Assembly (NCBI GenBank): GCA_038227045.1
Contig: JBBRQD010000041.1
Location: 1-43,971 of the forward strand
Direction: 5' to 3'
Length of the DNA stretch: 43,971 nucleotides
From: JANXLS01 sp038227045
Lineage (GTDB): Bacteria; Planctomycetota; SZUA-567; H5-PLA8
Positions 25,901-34,374 of the stretch are shown here, one piece after another; position 1 is the stretch's first letter; each line of letters opens with the position of its first letter. The position numbers and the translations under genes were made by a program. Under the pieces are notes generated by a model. The model ran no database searches, had not been told where the DNA came from, and saw nothing but the letters and a program-made list of their open reading frames with translations.

Positions 25901-27833
25901 CGCTCAGCAGAAAATGCGCGGCATGGCGAACGCTCAACGCGACATTCACAGCGACTTGAAAGATCTCAACGAGCGCATGAAGAATCTCTCGGACAAGGCG
26001 AATCAGGAAAATCTCGCCGGCTCCAAGGAAGTCGATCAGGCGCAGAAGCAATCGAGTGAAAATTCGCCAGCCAGCCAGGGTGCCGAGAAGGCCGCGCAGG
26101 CGATGAGTTCCGGCAAGCAGGAGGAGGCCGCGCGCGAAGCCAAGGCCGCGGCAAAAGCGATGCAGCAACTTGCCGAGACGATGCAGGATGCCAAGCAGAA
26201 GACTGAAGCCGGCGACATGAAGCAGCTTGCCGGCGCGATGAAAAAACTTCAAGCCGCCGCGAAGGAACAGGCGGACATCGGCAAAGATCTGGCCGAAAAA
26301 CGCGACGGCAACGAACTTGCCAACCGCGAGGAGAAAGTCGGCGAAACCGCGAAAGACGTCGCCGAGGCTGCGTCGCATCTTGAGACTCTGCGCCAAAGCG
26401 GCATGCAAGATACCGCCAAAGCGAAGCTCGAAACGGCCGCGAAACAAGCCGACGACGCCGCGAAACAGATGAAGGATCAGAACGCGACCGCCGCGAAAGC
26501 GGCGGCCGATCAGACCGAGAAATCGATCAATCAAGCGCTCTCCGATATGGAGCGGGCCGCCGGAAAGACGATGGAAGACAAAGCGCGCGAAGCTCAAAAG
26601 ATGGCCAAAGCCGCGCGTGAAAACCAGGAAAAAGCAAACGCCGCGATCAAGGACGTGCCTAGTAAGGAGGCGGGCGAAAAGCTTGCGCAGCCCGAAGCGG
26701 CGAAGCGCGATGACGCCGCTGCGCGCGAAGATCAGGCCGCACGCGACGCGAAGCGTCTGGATTTGGCGCTCGATGGATTGAAAGAATTGGCGAAGGACGC
26801 GAATCCCGCCGCCGCCGAAGCCGCAAAGGACGCGCGCGAAACGACTCAAAAGGCAGAATTGCCCAAGGCGATGGAAAATCTTTCGAACGACATGAAGCGC
26901 TTCGGCACGGACAAAAAACCGCAGGATCCGAACAGCGCAAAGACGCCATCGGACGCCGCGAAGAAAGGCGAGGAGATCGCTCAAACGCTCAAGCAGGTGG
27001 ACAAGCAGCTTGACGAATACGTGGCCGAATCGCGCAACTCGGTCGAAGAGCGCTTGAAGGCGATGGAAGACGCCGCCAAGAAAGCGGCGGAATCGGCGAA
27101 GGCTCTCGCGGATAAGAGCGGCGATCCCAAGACTGAAAAGAAGGACGCGGCGAACGATCCGAAGAATCCAGACAATAAGAATAATCCGGATCAAGCCAAG
27201 CCCGGCGATCCGAAATCGGCTGACAGTAAAAATCCGGCGGAGTCCAATCCAGACTCGAATTCAAAGGAGTCGAAGAATCCGTCGAAATCGACCAAGCCCG
27301 ATCCGAATAAACTCGGCGATCCTTCGACGAACCCGGGTGAGGCCAAGGTCAACGATCCGACCAAGCCCGATCCGAACCGCAAGAACAACGACAAGAATCC
27401 GGAAGCCGCAAAGGGCGAAGAGAATTCGCAGCCATCGGATCAAGAGACCGCGAAACAGAAGGAGGCGCTCAAGCAGCAGATGAAGAAGCTGCAGCCGAAA
27501 CTGGATCGTCTCGAAGCGAATGCGCCCGAGCGCGGGAAGATGAAAGAGGCCATGGCGGCTCTCGAGAAAGCCGATCAGAAAAACGAAAATTCGTCCGAGA
27601 AACCGAATGGCCCGCCGCAGCCCGGAACGAAAGACATGGGCGGTTCGGCCTATCGGCACGTGGGCCGGCAATTGGAAGAGATCGCGCAGGGCATCATGGA
27701 GCGCCGCGAACGGCTCTTGCGCGCGCGCGACATCCGCCCCGACGAAGATGAAGACGCGCCGAAGGAATACCGCACGCTCGTCGATAAGTATTATCGAGCA
27801 TTGTCGGAAGATGTCGAAGACGACCGCAAGTAG
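22950..27833 (+). CDS. DUF4175-like giant membrane/coiled-coil protein
   Basis: A 1627-residue protein. The N-terminus has two or three membrane helices (about residues 45-95 and 160-180). Residues about 200-540 contain Ig-like beta-rich segments (EIRRVEPGDAKFAM, HPAYTGKG, VTIKKPEKDLMV). The remainder is a very polar, Gln/Lys/Glu/Ala-rich region predicted to be long coiled coils, with 13 KPDGQ repeats at 25647-25841 and an Asn/Pro/Lys-rich linker near residues 1400-1490. This layout matches DUF4175 proteins of planctomycetes and Bacteroidetes, whose role is unknown. GGAGA stands 10 bases before the ATG at 22950. It heads a group with the VWA and HEAT genes, though a terminator-like hairpin follows it. 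Confidence 0.8.
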   Translation: MLSTGTSATQVLTANADESWNRLRSRVDGVRTRQRFKYFGTGVLAALAVFVAAFLGFSAADIVFKLSVGTRIFALLSTGIAVVFAIFQWVYRPWKLLGNTVQSAREVEGAFPQLEQQLSTALEFGADKEKAAKFASPLLVAALVNQAGERSEPLDFARTIRWKQLAWAFGIAFAMALFMGVYAAKSSRLFAITWARFMRPMSDIAAPTLTEIRRVEPGDAKFAMESSVPIVVALEGKMPDTATLSVLIGDEKDNHWEDRPMDRGEDGLYRATIRRLLDSARYKVRAGDAETREYKIKVFKTPEITEFTLRIEHPAYTGKGIEPLPAGTGDVRALRGSKVHIDVRANVELGKASVAFKSRRGEMPGISESTEPRKASIVFDIDKDDEYQIKIADADGNPGTGTLFQIKALRDRFPRVTIKKPEKDLMVQKEQTVEVEISADDDIGVKEIGIFHSIDVDEKQIMIRRLDPQPLRADGKLVWELGSMNLKGGEVIAYYAYAIDNDTVSPGGPKMSKSDIHFLTVYDEEKYDGEKDPKKKQPPGTPPEIKQLDKLIDAQKKLLKDTFAQARMKESLRDKEEAERSKAIESEKVSANKTGEAQKQLRAKVEGLIDDVKKELAKADDPDAKPREGEPAHQKPALGEKELKHLEQAVEKMKAAEGDLQKPDAPGAVKPETEALRHLSETRRLLLSDKEGDPRFKMAMNKNSKKKQKQEQDQQQQDQQQAKQELAEMPKMMEKEKELERELEELNEKKRKPPQGEPQSEERKKQEEEKRDLQRKAEDDAQKLAKEAEERARTLEKLADRNTDMKPAADKMKDAADKLDQAKKELNQGKPKNDENAKEKSQQAQQDSREAQRNLRNALEKQVRQEMSNVEKDAKELAQRQQTLAEQMQQMQKEQQDGKKPDGQKPDGQKPDGQKPDGQKPDGQKPDGQKPDGQKPDGQKPDGQKPDGQKPDGQKPDGQKPDGSQPGDKPQEGQPQDGQQQSASAQQKMRGMANAQRDIHSDLKDLNERMKNLSDKANQENLAGSKEVDQAQKQSSENSPASQGAEKAAQAMSSGKQEEAAREAKAAAKAMQQLAETMQDAKQKTEAGDMKQLAGAMKKLQAAAKEQADIGKDLAEKRDGNELANREEKVGETAKDVAEAASHLETLRQSGMQDTAKAKLETAAKQADDAAKQMKDQNATAAKAAADQTEKSINQALSDMERAAGKTMEDKAREAQKMAKAARENQEKANAAIKDVPSKEAGEKLAQPEAAKRDDAAAREDQAARDAKRLDLALDGLKELAKDANPAAAEAAKDARETTQKAELPKAMENLSNDMKRFGTDKKPQDPNSAKTPSDAAKKGEEIAQTLKQVDKQLDEYVAESRNSVEERLKAMEDAAKKAAESAKALADKSGDPKTEKKDAANDPKNPDNKNNPDQAKPGDPKSADSKNPAESNPDSNSKESKNPSKSTKPDPNKLGDPSTNPGEAKVNDPTKPDPNRKNNDKNPEAAKGEENSQPSDQETAKQKEALKQQMKKLQPKLDRLEANAPERGKMKEAMAALEKADQKNENSSEKPNGPPQPGTKDMGGSAYRHVGRQLEEIAQGIMERRERLLRARDIRPDEDEDAPKEYRTLVDKYYRALSEDVEDDRK
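25647..25841 (+). repeat. 13 x 15-bp tandem repeat encoding KPDGQ
   Basis: Thirteen in-frame units encode Lys-Pro-Asp-Gly-Gln, the last one ending in Ser. Third codon positions differ widely between units (CCT, CCC, CCG, CCA; GAT, GAC; GGA, GGC, GGG, GGT), so the amino-acid repeat is kept while the DNA has diverged. It links two coiled-coil parts of the giant protein. Confidence 0.95.
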
Positions 27834-27843
27834 ATTCACGATT

Positions 27844-27902
27844 GTACCGCCGGCGTCTCGCCGGCATGTTTTGGAAACGGGCTGGCGGGACGCCAGCGGT
27901 AC
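27844..27902. repeat. REP-like palindromic element, copy 2
   Basis: Two 22-base arms (27844-27865 and 27881-27902) are reverse complements except at three places that G-T pairs tolerate; both ends read GTACCGC on their own strand. The loop ATGTTTTGGAAACGG resembles that of copy 1 at 18391-18445. It begins 11 bases after the stop of the DUF4175-like gene. Confidence 0.8.
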
Positions 27903-27905
27903 GAC

Positions 27906-27934
27906 GAACGGAGCATGCGCTCCGTTCTATTTTT
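27906..27934 (+). terminator. Terminator-like hairpin between DUF4175-like and VWA genes
   Basis: GAACGGAGC and GCTCCGTTC form a perfect 9-bp stem around ATGC, followed by TATTTTT. It comes directly after the palindromic repeat and 25 bases before the VWA gene, so it may lower rather than abolish downstream transcription. Confidence 0.65.
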
Positions 27935-27958
27935 AAAGCGCTCTTTTCCCGGATCTGA

Positions 27959-30403
27959 ATGAATCCATTTCCTATCCTTTTCGGAACACCGTGGCCGTGG
28001 TGGTCCGTTCTGCTGGCGGGCGCGGGCGCGGGCTATGTGACTTGGCGCGGCTATGCGCGGCGGGCGAGCGAAGTCAAACCGGGACGGCTCAAACTACTCC
28101 AGTTTCTGCGCCTCGCGGGCTGGGGCCTTTTGATCCTCTGCCTGCTTCAACCCATTCAGCGGCAGTATATCTCCGAAGAAAAAAATAGCCGTTTGACGGT
28201 GCTGATCGACGACAGCGAAAGCATGTCGTTTACCGACGCGCGCAAGGGACCGACGCGGATGGACCGCGTCAAGTCCACCTTGGTGGGGGAGGCGGCCATC
28301 GCGAAGTCGGCGGCATCGGCGACGCCTGTTCCGCCGGACACGGAATCGCTGCTCCCGGCTCTCACGAAAAGTTTCACGCTTCAAATGGAAGCGTTCGGCC
28401 CGTCCACGCGCGTGTTGTCGCAGAACAGCGCGTTCGATGCGGGCGTGTTGAATGGCGAACTCAAAGCGCAGGGCGAAAGCACCGACATCGCCCACGCATT
28501 GACGGAAAGCCTCGCGCGCCTCAAAGGCCCGGATGCCGGGGGGCTCGTGATTGTCAGCGACGGCGCGGACACGTCGCGCGGCGAAATCGAGCGGATCGCG
28601 GGGCAGTATAAACGGCTGGGCATTCCGATTTATGCGGTCGGCGTCGGCGCGCTCGACCAGCAGGATTTATCGATTCTTCAAGTCCGCTGCCGGCGCACCG
28701 TCAGCAAGGATACGCTCGCGCGCGTTGAAGTGGACGTGCGCGGCGCCGGACTTCCCGACGGCAAGCACAAAGTTACGATCACGCGTAGCGGCAAAATGGC
28801 GGGCCTACCGCAGGAAGTGGAACTGAAGAACGAACTCGGCACCGCGGTCTTCGAGTTTCTGCCGGACTCGCAAGGCTTTCTCGAATACGAAGCCACGGTC
28901 GAGGCTTTTCCCGGCGAACTCGTCACCGCAAACAATACGATGGCGTTCGGACTCGTCGCGTATTCGCGGAAATTGAAAGTGCTGTACATGGAAGGGAGCA
29001 TGTATGTTCACCGAATCTACAATAGCAAGTCGGACGGCATGTATTCGAGCCACCCGATGCAGCGCTGGTGGGAGCATCAGTTTTTGGAGCGGGCGATCAC
29101 CGAAGACCTGGATGTCGAAATGGATTTCCTGGCCAAGAAGCGCGATTGGACTTCCAATGGCGAAACGGAACTCGAATTGAAGACAGTCAAGGAAGACGCA
29201 TTTCCGAAAACGAAGAAGGAACTTTATCAATACGACGTGATTATCAGTTCCGACATTCCATACGATTATTTCACGCCGGAGCAGATTCAAATGCAGGTCG
29301 ATTTCGTCGGCAAACACGGTGGCGGGTTCGCGATGGTCGGCGGTTACGACGCGTTCGGCGAAGGCAAATATGCGAAGACCGCGATCGATCGCATGCTGCC
29401 CGTCGAGATGAACGCCAGCGACGAGCACGAGAATGACATCAATTTCAAATGGAAGGTCACCGACGACGCGTGGCACTCCGGCCCCAACGGCGGACCGCAT
29501 CCGATCATGCTCGTGGACAAGGACGAGGAACGGTCGCGCGCGGCGTGGGACCGGCTGCCGCAGTTTCACGGCTTCTCAAAGACCACGCGCCCCAAGCCCG
29601 CGGCGACGACGCTGGCTGTGGTCGCCGATGAGCAATACGAAACGGCGTACGGCCCGGCGATTCTCCTTGCGGTGCAGCAATACGGCAACGGCCGCTCGAT
29701 GGCGTTCACCTCCGATACAACGGGAAGCTGGGGCACGGAGTGGGAAGATTCGTGGGGGCCGCCGAACGAAAGTGGCATCGACGAGCGCAATAAATATTAC
29801 AAGACGTTTTGGAAAAATTCGATCCGCTGGCTGGCGCACTACCGGATGCAGGCGCCCAATCAACTCGTGCGCATCGAAACGGACCGGCTGGTTTATGGAC
29901 GCGGCGAAATTCCGGAAGTGCGCGTGAAAGTGTTGAACGAGGACATTGAGCCGACGCACGAGGCGAAGGTTTCGCTAACCATCACAGGCCCCGACGGCAA
30001 GACGCGGCAGGCGACGGTCTTTCCGAAATACGAAGAGCCGGGAATATACGAGCGAAAATTGGAGTTGAGCGGGGTGGGGCGCTACGAAATCGAGGCCGTC
30101 GCGACGCTGGGCAAAGACGAACTGGGGCGCGACAAGGCCATTCTGCAAGTGCGCCCGGCGTCCGCTGAAATGCGCCAGACCGGGCAAAATGTGCCGCTGC
30201 TCAAGATGCTTGCGGAACAGAGCGGCGGAAAATATTTCCCGCTTGAAAAGATCAGCGAACTGCCCAAGAGTCTGCGCGACGCGACGCACACGATCATCAA
30301 GCACCGCGACAACGATCTTTGGGACCGCCCGTGGATTTTCGCGCTGATCATCGGCCTGCTTTGTGGCGAATGGTTTTTTCGCAAACGGAACGGACTGCCA
30401 TGA
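27959..30403 (+). CDS. Membrane protein with VWA domain and glutamine-amidotransferase-like domain
   Basis: An 814-residue protein anchored by two N-terminal helices (about residues 10-30 and 45-62) and one at the C-terminus (PWIFALIIGLLCGEWFF). The VWA domain, about residues 75-240, has a complete-looking metal site: DDSESMS (DxSxS), a Thr in ESTDIAHAL, and Asp in VIVSDGADTS. Residues about 335-560 resemble a class I GATase-like fold (VLYMEGSMYVHRIY, YDVIISSDIPYDYF, GGGFAMVGGYDAFGEG) without an obvious Cys-His-Glu triad, so it is likely a binding rather than catalytic domain. Ig-like strands follow. Similar proteins neighbour DUF4175 genes in planctomycetes, but their function is unknown. 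Confidence 0.85.
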   Translation: MNPFPILFGTPWPWWSVLLAGAGAGYVTWRGYARRASEVKPGRLKLLQFLRLAGWGLLILCLLQPIQRQYISEEKNSRLTVLIDDSESMSFTDARKGPTRMDRVKSTLVGEAAIAKSAASATPVPPDTESLLPALTKSFTLQMEAFGPSTRVLSQNSAFDAGVLNGELKAQGESTDIAHALTESLARLKGPDAGGLVIVSDGADTSRGEIERIAGQYKRLGIPIYAVGVGALDQQDLSILQVRCRRTVSKDTLARVEVDVRGAGLPDGKHKVTITRSGKMAGLPQEVELKNELGTAVFEFLPDSQGFLEYEATVEAFPGELVTANNTMAFGLVAYSRKLKVLYMEGSMYVHRIYNSKSDGMYSSHPMQRWWEHQFLERAITEDLDVEMDFLAKKRDWTSNGETELELKTVKEDAFPKTKKELYQYDVIISSDIPYDYFTPEQIQMQVDFVGKHGGGFAMVGGYDAFGEGKYAKTAIDRMLPVEMNASDEHENDINFKWKVTDDAWHSGPNGGPHPIMLVDKDEERSRAAWDRLPQFHGFSKTTRPKPAATTLAVVADEQYETAYGPAILLAVQQYGNGRSMAFTSDTTGSWGTEWEDSWGPPNESGIDERNKYYKTFWKNSIRWLAHYRMQAPNQLVRIETDRLVYGRGEIPEVRVKVLNEDIEPTHEAKVSLTITGPDGKTRQATVFPKYEEPGIYERKLELSGVGRYEIEAVATLGKDELGRDKAILQVRPASAEMRQTGQNVPLLKMLAEQSGGKYFPLEKISELPKSLRDATHTIIKHRDNDLWDRPWIFALIIGLLCGEWFFRKRNGLP

Positions 30404-33400
30404 ATAATTCAACAATTCGAAAATCGACACTCTCCTTGTCTCCTTGTCTCCTTGTTTCCCTGTCTGTCGTTTGCGCGTTCAGCGTGCGCGCGGCAAACGT
30501 CGAGCCTCCTCCTGATCCCGGGTACGAAGTGTCAGTCATTGCGGCGGACGTGATTGCCGATGTGGAAATCATCGCTGGCGGGCCTTTTCGCGCCGTGGCG
30601 CTGGTGAAAAAAACACTCAAAGGCGATGCGCCGAAAGTCATCGAGCTGGAAGGCTACAACAGTTTCAATTGGGACACTGTGCACCATGGCTTGCAGGCGG
30701 GCGCGCGCATGATTTTGTTTTTATCGAAGACCGAGCGCGCGGATGTGTTCGTGCCGTTGACGCCGGGCGCGCCGCGTTTCAGTGCGACAACGGAAGGTGT
30801 GATGATCGCGTTTGGCGATCCGCCCGTGCGCATTCCGGTGAAGGCCGCAGCGCTCGAACAGGGGCTTTTGCTATTGATTGAAAAAAATAAATCGGGAAAG
30901 GTTCCGCAGGGCGCGGGTGGTTATCTGCACGGACTATGGGATCTGGGCGAAGTTGAGGCGCGCTACCTGGCCGTCGAGATGGCGGGCGCGCTGCGCGACG
31001 AAAGTGCTCTCCCGATTTTGCTTGAGGCTTCGAAGGACAAATTGCTCAAACTGCGATTGCGCGCGATTGAGGCGCTGGGAAAAGTCGGCACCGCGAACGC
31101 GCTGGGCGCGTTGCGTACTCTGTTGAAAGACGAGAAGAAGACCGTTGCGCGCGATGCGGCGCGCGTGTTGGCGCAGATGCGCGATGGGGAATCGATTCCG
31201 GCGCTTTTGGAATGGGTACGAAAAAACGTGGCGTCCGCAACCAATGCAGGCGTGGCGGGTGGCAAGACAACCGATGCGGATCTGGCCAAGGCTGAAGCGG
31301 TGGCGCTGGACGCGATTGTTCTGGCGCGGTCGGCGGGTTCGTTCGCGGACAGCGAGAAGATCGCGCGGGCGCTTTTGGAAATCGCGCGTTTGCCGAATGA
31401 AAAACTCGCGGGAGACGCGTTGGAAGCGAGCATGGCTGTTGCGCCCATCGATAGCGTTCCGGCGCTGATTGAACTGGCGGAGGACCGGCTCTACGAACAG
31501 CGCGAACGGGCGTTTCAGGCGTTGCGCCGCATCGCCCTGAAACCGGTCCGCGACATTGATGAGTTTAAGGCGTGGTGGACAGCCGCCGGGAAGAAATACA
31601 ACGAAGACGCGCGGCGCGAAGCCGCCGAGGCGGCGGGACGCGGGCTGGCACATGCGGAGGACTACGAAGAACGGCGTAAATTCCTGGAGACCCTGCACAA
31701 CATGCCCGGCGGGATTGCCGCCATGACGTGCGCACCGCTTCTGATGAATGCCAAGACGTCGAGCAATTTCGGCGAAGACGATCTCGCGGTGTGGAACTCG
31801 CCGCTGAACGTGCCTTTCCTGATTGAGCGACTTGGCCGCGACAGCGCGACGACTCGGAAGAACGCTTTGGATGTGCTGGTCTATCTGTGCGCGAAAAATC
31901 CGCGACTTGCCGCAGTGTGCTGGCCGCTGATTCGGGCGCAACTGGCGGAGCGCGATTCGGGAATTCGGCGCACGGCTGAGGCCGCGGTCGGTGCGCTGTC
32001 GCAAGCCGACAGCTTCGAAGCACTGCTCAGCGCCATCGCGGCGCGCGGCGTGTACGAACCTCAGGATTGCGGTAAATTTCTGTACGCGATCACGGCGCGG
32101 ACAATGGGTTTTTCGCTGAACGAACCCGTGCCGGATCAAGTCGTGGCGCGCCGGCATTTCCGGGGCTGGTGGGAGGGCGCGCGCAAAAATTTCCACGCGC
32201 TTTCGATTTCGATTCCGGTCAATCCGTTTGCGATTTATCCCGGCGACGCGGCGAAGATCCGCGTGATCACCGGACTGGACGAGGCCGCGCGCGCCGCAAA
32301 ACTTGAGGCACAGGCGTTGCTCGAAGACAGCGAGCCGTCGGAAGCGGCATTTGGATTGTTGATGGTCGAGCGTTCCGCTGACGACGGGTTCTGGAAAAAA
32401 ATGATGGGGCAGAATCGCTCGCGCGACCGCGCGCGCGGCTTGCTGGGATCGATCGGCTCGATACCGCTTGTGCCTGAATTGTCCAAGCGCATCGGCGCGA
32501 AGGACGACACGGAAACGCCCCTGACGCGCGCGCTTATTTTGATGTCTCTGGCCGCGTCCAGCGAAGCACCGGATTCCAATGGGGCCGGCGCGAAGGCCGT
32601 TACTGCCTGGTTGAAGTCCAGCGAAGTTGCGCTGAATCATCCGATGAAACGTCTCGGCGTGTTGTGCCTTGGATTTGCAAACAAGGAGCCCGATAGTCTC
32701 GCGTTTCTGAACGACCTTATTGACGTGGGATTGAAAGCCGATGTGTCCGACATAGATACGATCAAGGTCGACGATCAAAACAGCGCGTTGGCTCTGCAGC
32801 GCGCCGCGCTGATTGCGCTCTGCGCGCGCGAGGACGGAAGCGCGGCGCTGATCCGGCTTTTGAGCGAATCCGGGGAATCGCGCATTCGCGAAGTGGCGGC
32901 GCGCGAGTTGTCGCTGCGGCGCGATCGCGCGGCGATTCCAGGCATCGTGCGATCGCTCGAAAAAGCGGATCGCTTCACATGGATGGACTTCACGTATACG
33001 CTTGAACCGCTGTTGAATTCGGACGATGGGGCGGTGCTGCGGGAATTGCTGGACGGCGTGAAGAACTCGACGCGTCTGGCGGCGGTGTGGATTCTGTCGC
33101 GCAGGCCGGAACTGGGCAACGATCCTCAGACGCGTGCGGCGCTGATTGCCGCGCTGGGCGACGATTCGAATCTGGTGCGGTACTATGGGGCGGAGGCGCT
33201 GGGCAAGCGCAAAGCGAAAGCGGCGCTCGCGGCGCTGGTGAAACTGCTCGACGATAGCGACGACGATGTCCGCGCGGCGGCGGCCCAGGCGATGGGTGAA
33301 ATCGGCGACAAGGACGCGTGTGAGCTGGCTGGCAAAGCGGCGCTGCATCAATTTACCGTAGACAAGCGCTGGATGAAAGCGCTCGCGATTTCGGGGCAGG

Positions 33401-33774
33401 CCAAATGGTTCGCCGACATCATGAAACTGGCGAATTCGAATCTGTATCCGGAGAAGCGCGCGGGTCTGGAAGCGCTGTCGGCGTCGAATTCGCCGGACGC
33501 GAAAGAGGTTCTCTTGAAAGCGTTCCGTAACGACGACGAGCCGCAGCAGACAGTCGCCGGCGATTTGCTGGCGGAGCGCGGCGACGCGTCGCTGCCGCTG
33601 ATTGCGGAGGATTTGGCGTCGAAGGACAAAGCGGTGCGGGCACGCGCGCTGCATTTGCTGACGCGGTTCAATTCGCCCAAGGCGCTTGCGGCACTGAAGG
33701 AGGCGCTGAAGACGGAGGATGATTTGGGGATTAAGGCGTTGATTGAGTGGGCGATTGGGCGGGCGCAAAATTAA
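30400..33774 (+). CDS. Secreted HEAT-repeat protein
   Basis: A 1124-residue protein with a signal peptide (hydrophobic LSLSPCLLVSLSVVCAFS, cleavage likely after VRA near residue 32). After a compact N-terminal domain (about 35-170) come many HEAT-like helical pairs, for example ESALPILLEASKDKLLKLRL with RAIEALGKVG, and AALAALVKLLDDSDDDVRAA with AAQAMGEIG. Such solenoids bind protein partners. Its ATG overlaps the VWA stop by four bases (ATGA at 30400-30403), so the two are translationally coupled and probably act together. An 8-bp tandem repeat lies in the signal-peptide codons. A shadow frame of 944 codons on the other strand is not a gene. Confidence 0.88.
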   Translation: MNNSTIRKSTLSLSPCLLVSLSVVCAFSVRAANVEPPPDPGYEVSVIAADVIADVEIIAGGPFRAVALVKKTLKGDAPKVIELEGYNSFNWDTVHHGLQAGARMILFLSKTERADVFVPLTPGAPRFSATTEGVMIAFGDPPVRIPVKAAALEQGLLLLIEKNKSGKVPQGAGGYLHGLWDLGEVEARYLAVEMAGALRDESALPILLEASKDKLLKLRLRAIEALGKVGTANALGALRTLLKDEKKTVARDAARVLAQMRDGESIPALLEWVRKNVASATNAGVAGGKTTDADLAKAEAVALDAIVLARSAGSFADSEKIARALLEIARLPNEKLAGDALEASMAVAPIDSVPALIELAEDRLYEQRERAFQALRRIALKPVRDIDEFKAWWTAAGKKYNEDARREAAEAAGRGLAHAEDYEERRKFLETLHNMPGGIAAMTCAPLLMNAKTSSNFGEDDLAVWNSPLNVPFLIERLGRDSATTRKNALDVLVYLCAKNPRLAAVCWPLIRAQLAERDSGIRRTAEAAVGALSQADSFEALLSAIAARGVYEPQDCGKFLYAITARTMGFSLNEPVPDQVVARRHFRGWWEGARKNFHALSISIPVNPFAIYPGDAAKIRVITGLDEAARAAKLEAQALLEDSEPSEAAFGLLMVERSADDGFWKKMMGQNRSRDRARGLLGSIGSIPLVPELSKRIGAKDDTETPLTRALILMSLAASSEAPDSNGAGAKAVTAWLKSSEVALNHPMKRLGVLCLGFANKEPDSLAFLNDLIDVGLKADVSDIDTIKVDDQNSALALQRAALIALCAREDGSAALIRLLSESGESRIREVAARELSLRRDRAAIPGIVRSLEKADRFTWMDFTYTLEPLLNSDDGAVLRELLDGVKNSTRLAAVWILSRRPELGNDPQTRAALIAALGDDSNLVRYYGAEALGKRKAKAALAALVKLLDDSDDDVRAAAAQAMGEIGDKDACELAGKAALHQFTVDKRWMKALAISGQAKWFADIMKLANSNLYPEKRAGLEALSASNSPDAKEVLLKAFRNDDEPQQTVAGDLLAERGDASLPLIAEDLASKDKAVRARALHLLTRFNSPKALAALKEALKTEDDLGIKALIEWAIGRAQN
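30431..30462 (+). repeat. 8-bp tandem repeat inside signal-peptide codons
   Basis: TCTCCTTG occurs three times in a row (30431-30454), followed by a degenerate TTTCCCTG. It starts about 10 codons after the ATG of the HEAT-repeat gene. Because 8 is not a multiple of 3, gain or loss of one unit would shift the reading frame. Confidence 0.8.
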
Positions 33775-33780
33775 GTGCTA

Positions 33781-34374
33781 TTATGGAAACGGCTTGGGCA
33801 TGGGGACTTTTGCCGATTGCAAAACACCATTAAATAAATCGGGACTTCCTGTGACACCGCCAAAGCCAATTTTCATTCCATCACAATACAATTGATATTG
33901 ATGGCATTGGTAGCAGATCAAGATGTCGTAAATTTTCCCATCAATTGTAAAACGAATATCGTGTCGTGGCCAAAAACAATTAAAGTAATTTCCATCCCAG
34001 TTTTCAATGGAACTTTTTATTTCATTCACGATTGATCGCCGTTTTGAATCGGAATTTATGGCTACTTCGCCCAAAATGTTAAAATTGTCTATTCGTGTTT
34101 TTTTATCTGCCGTCGGCGTTTCCGAAGATGAAGAATTAATTACTTCAAGTGGGTCTATGGACAGCAACTTGAAATCGCTACCAATTTCCAAGCCATTTGA
34201 AATGTATAACGGCAGGCGGGGTGTGCGAAAATACATAACTCCCGCGACGCAAGAGATGAAAATAGATAGGACGACGAGAATGTATAGGCTTGTGCGTTTC
34301 GTCAATGGAATTTTTGCCTGATACTGGACGAACTGACAGTTCCGTTCTACTCTCGGCCAAACGAAACGACGCAT
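33781..34374 (-). CDS. AT-rich hypothetical membrane-anchored protein
   Basis: Up to 197 residues with one membrane helix (SLYILVVLSIFISCVAGVMYF) and a soluble part ending in ICYQCHQYQLYCDG, where two close cysteines (CYQC) are seen. I do not recognise a named family, although planctomycetes often carry comparable small anchored proteins. By eye the DNA is clearly more AT-rich than its neighbours. The only ATG, at 34374, lies inside a 15-bp hairpin and has no ribosome-binding site. A TTG at 34305 giving MTKRTSLYIL would put the anchor right at the N-terminus and may be the true start. It converges with the HEAT-repeat gene, the stops being 6 bases apart. Confidence 0.6.
   Translation of the reverse strand: MRRFVWPRVERNCQFVQYQAKIPLTKRTSLYILVVLSIFISCVAGVMYFRTPRLPLYISNGLEIGSDFKLLSIDPLEVINSSSSETPTADKKTRIDNFNILGEVAINSDSKRRSIVNEIKSSIENWDGNYFNCFWPRHDIRFTIDGKIYDILICYQCHQYQLYCDGMKIGFGGVTGSPDLFNGVLQSAKVPMPKPFP

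Noticed and set aside
24717..27194. An 825-codon minus-strand frame encoding a Leu/Phe/Arg-rich protein
   Set aside because: It mirrors the Lys/Glu/Gln codons of the DUF4175-like coiled coil. The apparent hydrophobicity is an artefact of the antisense of charged codons.
30934..33768. A 944-codon open frame on the minus strand under the HEAT-repeat gene
   Set aside because: Its product is Arg/Gln/His-rich with no domain or signal. It is the shadow of a GC-rich coding strand, and the plus-strand protein has a signal peptide and clear HEAT repeats.
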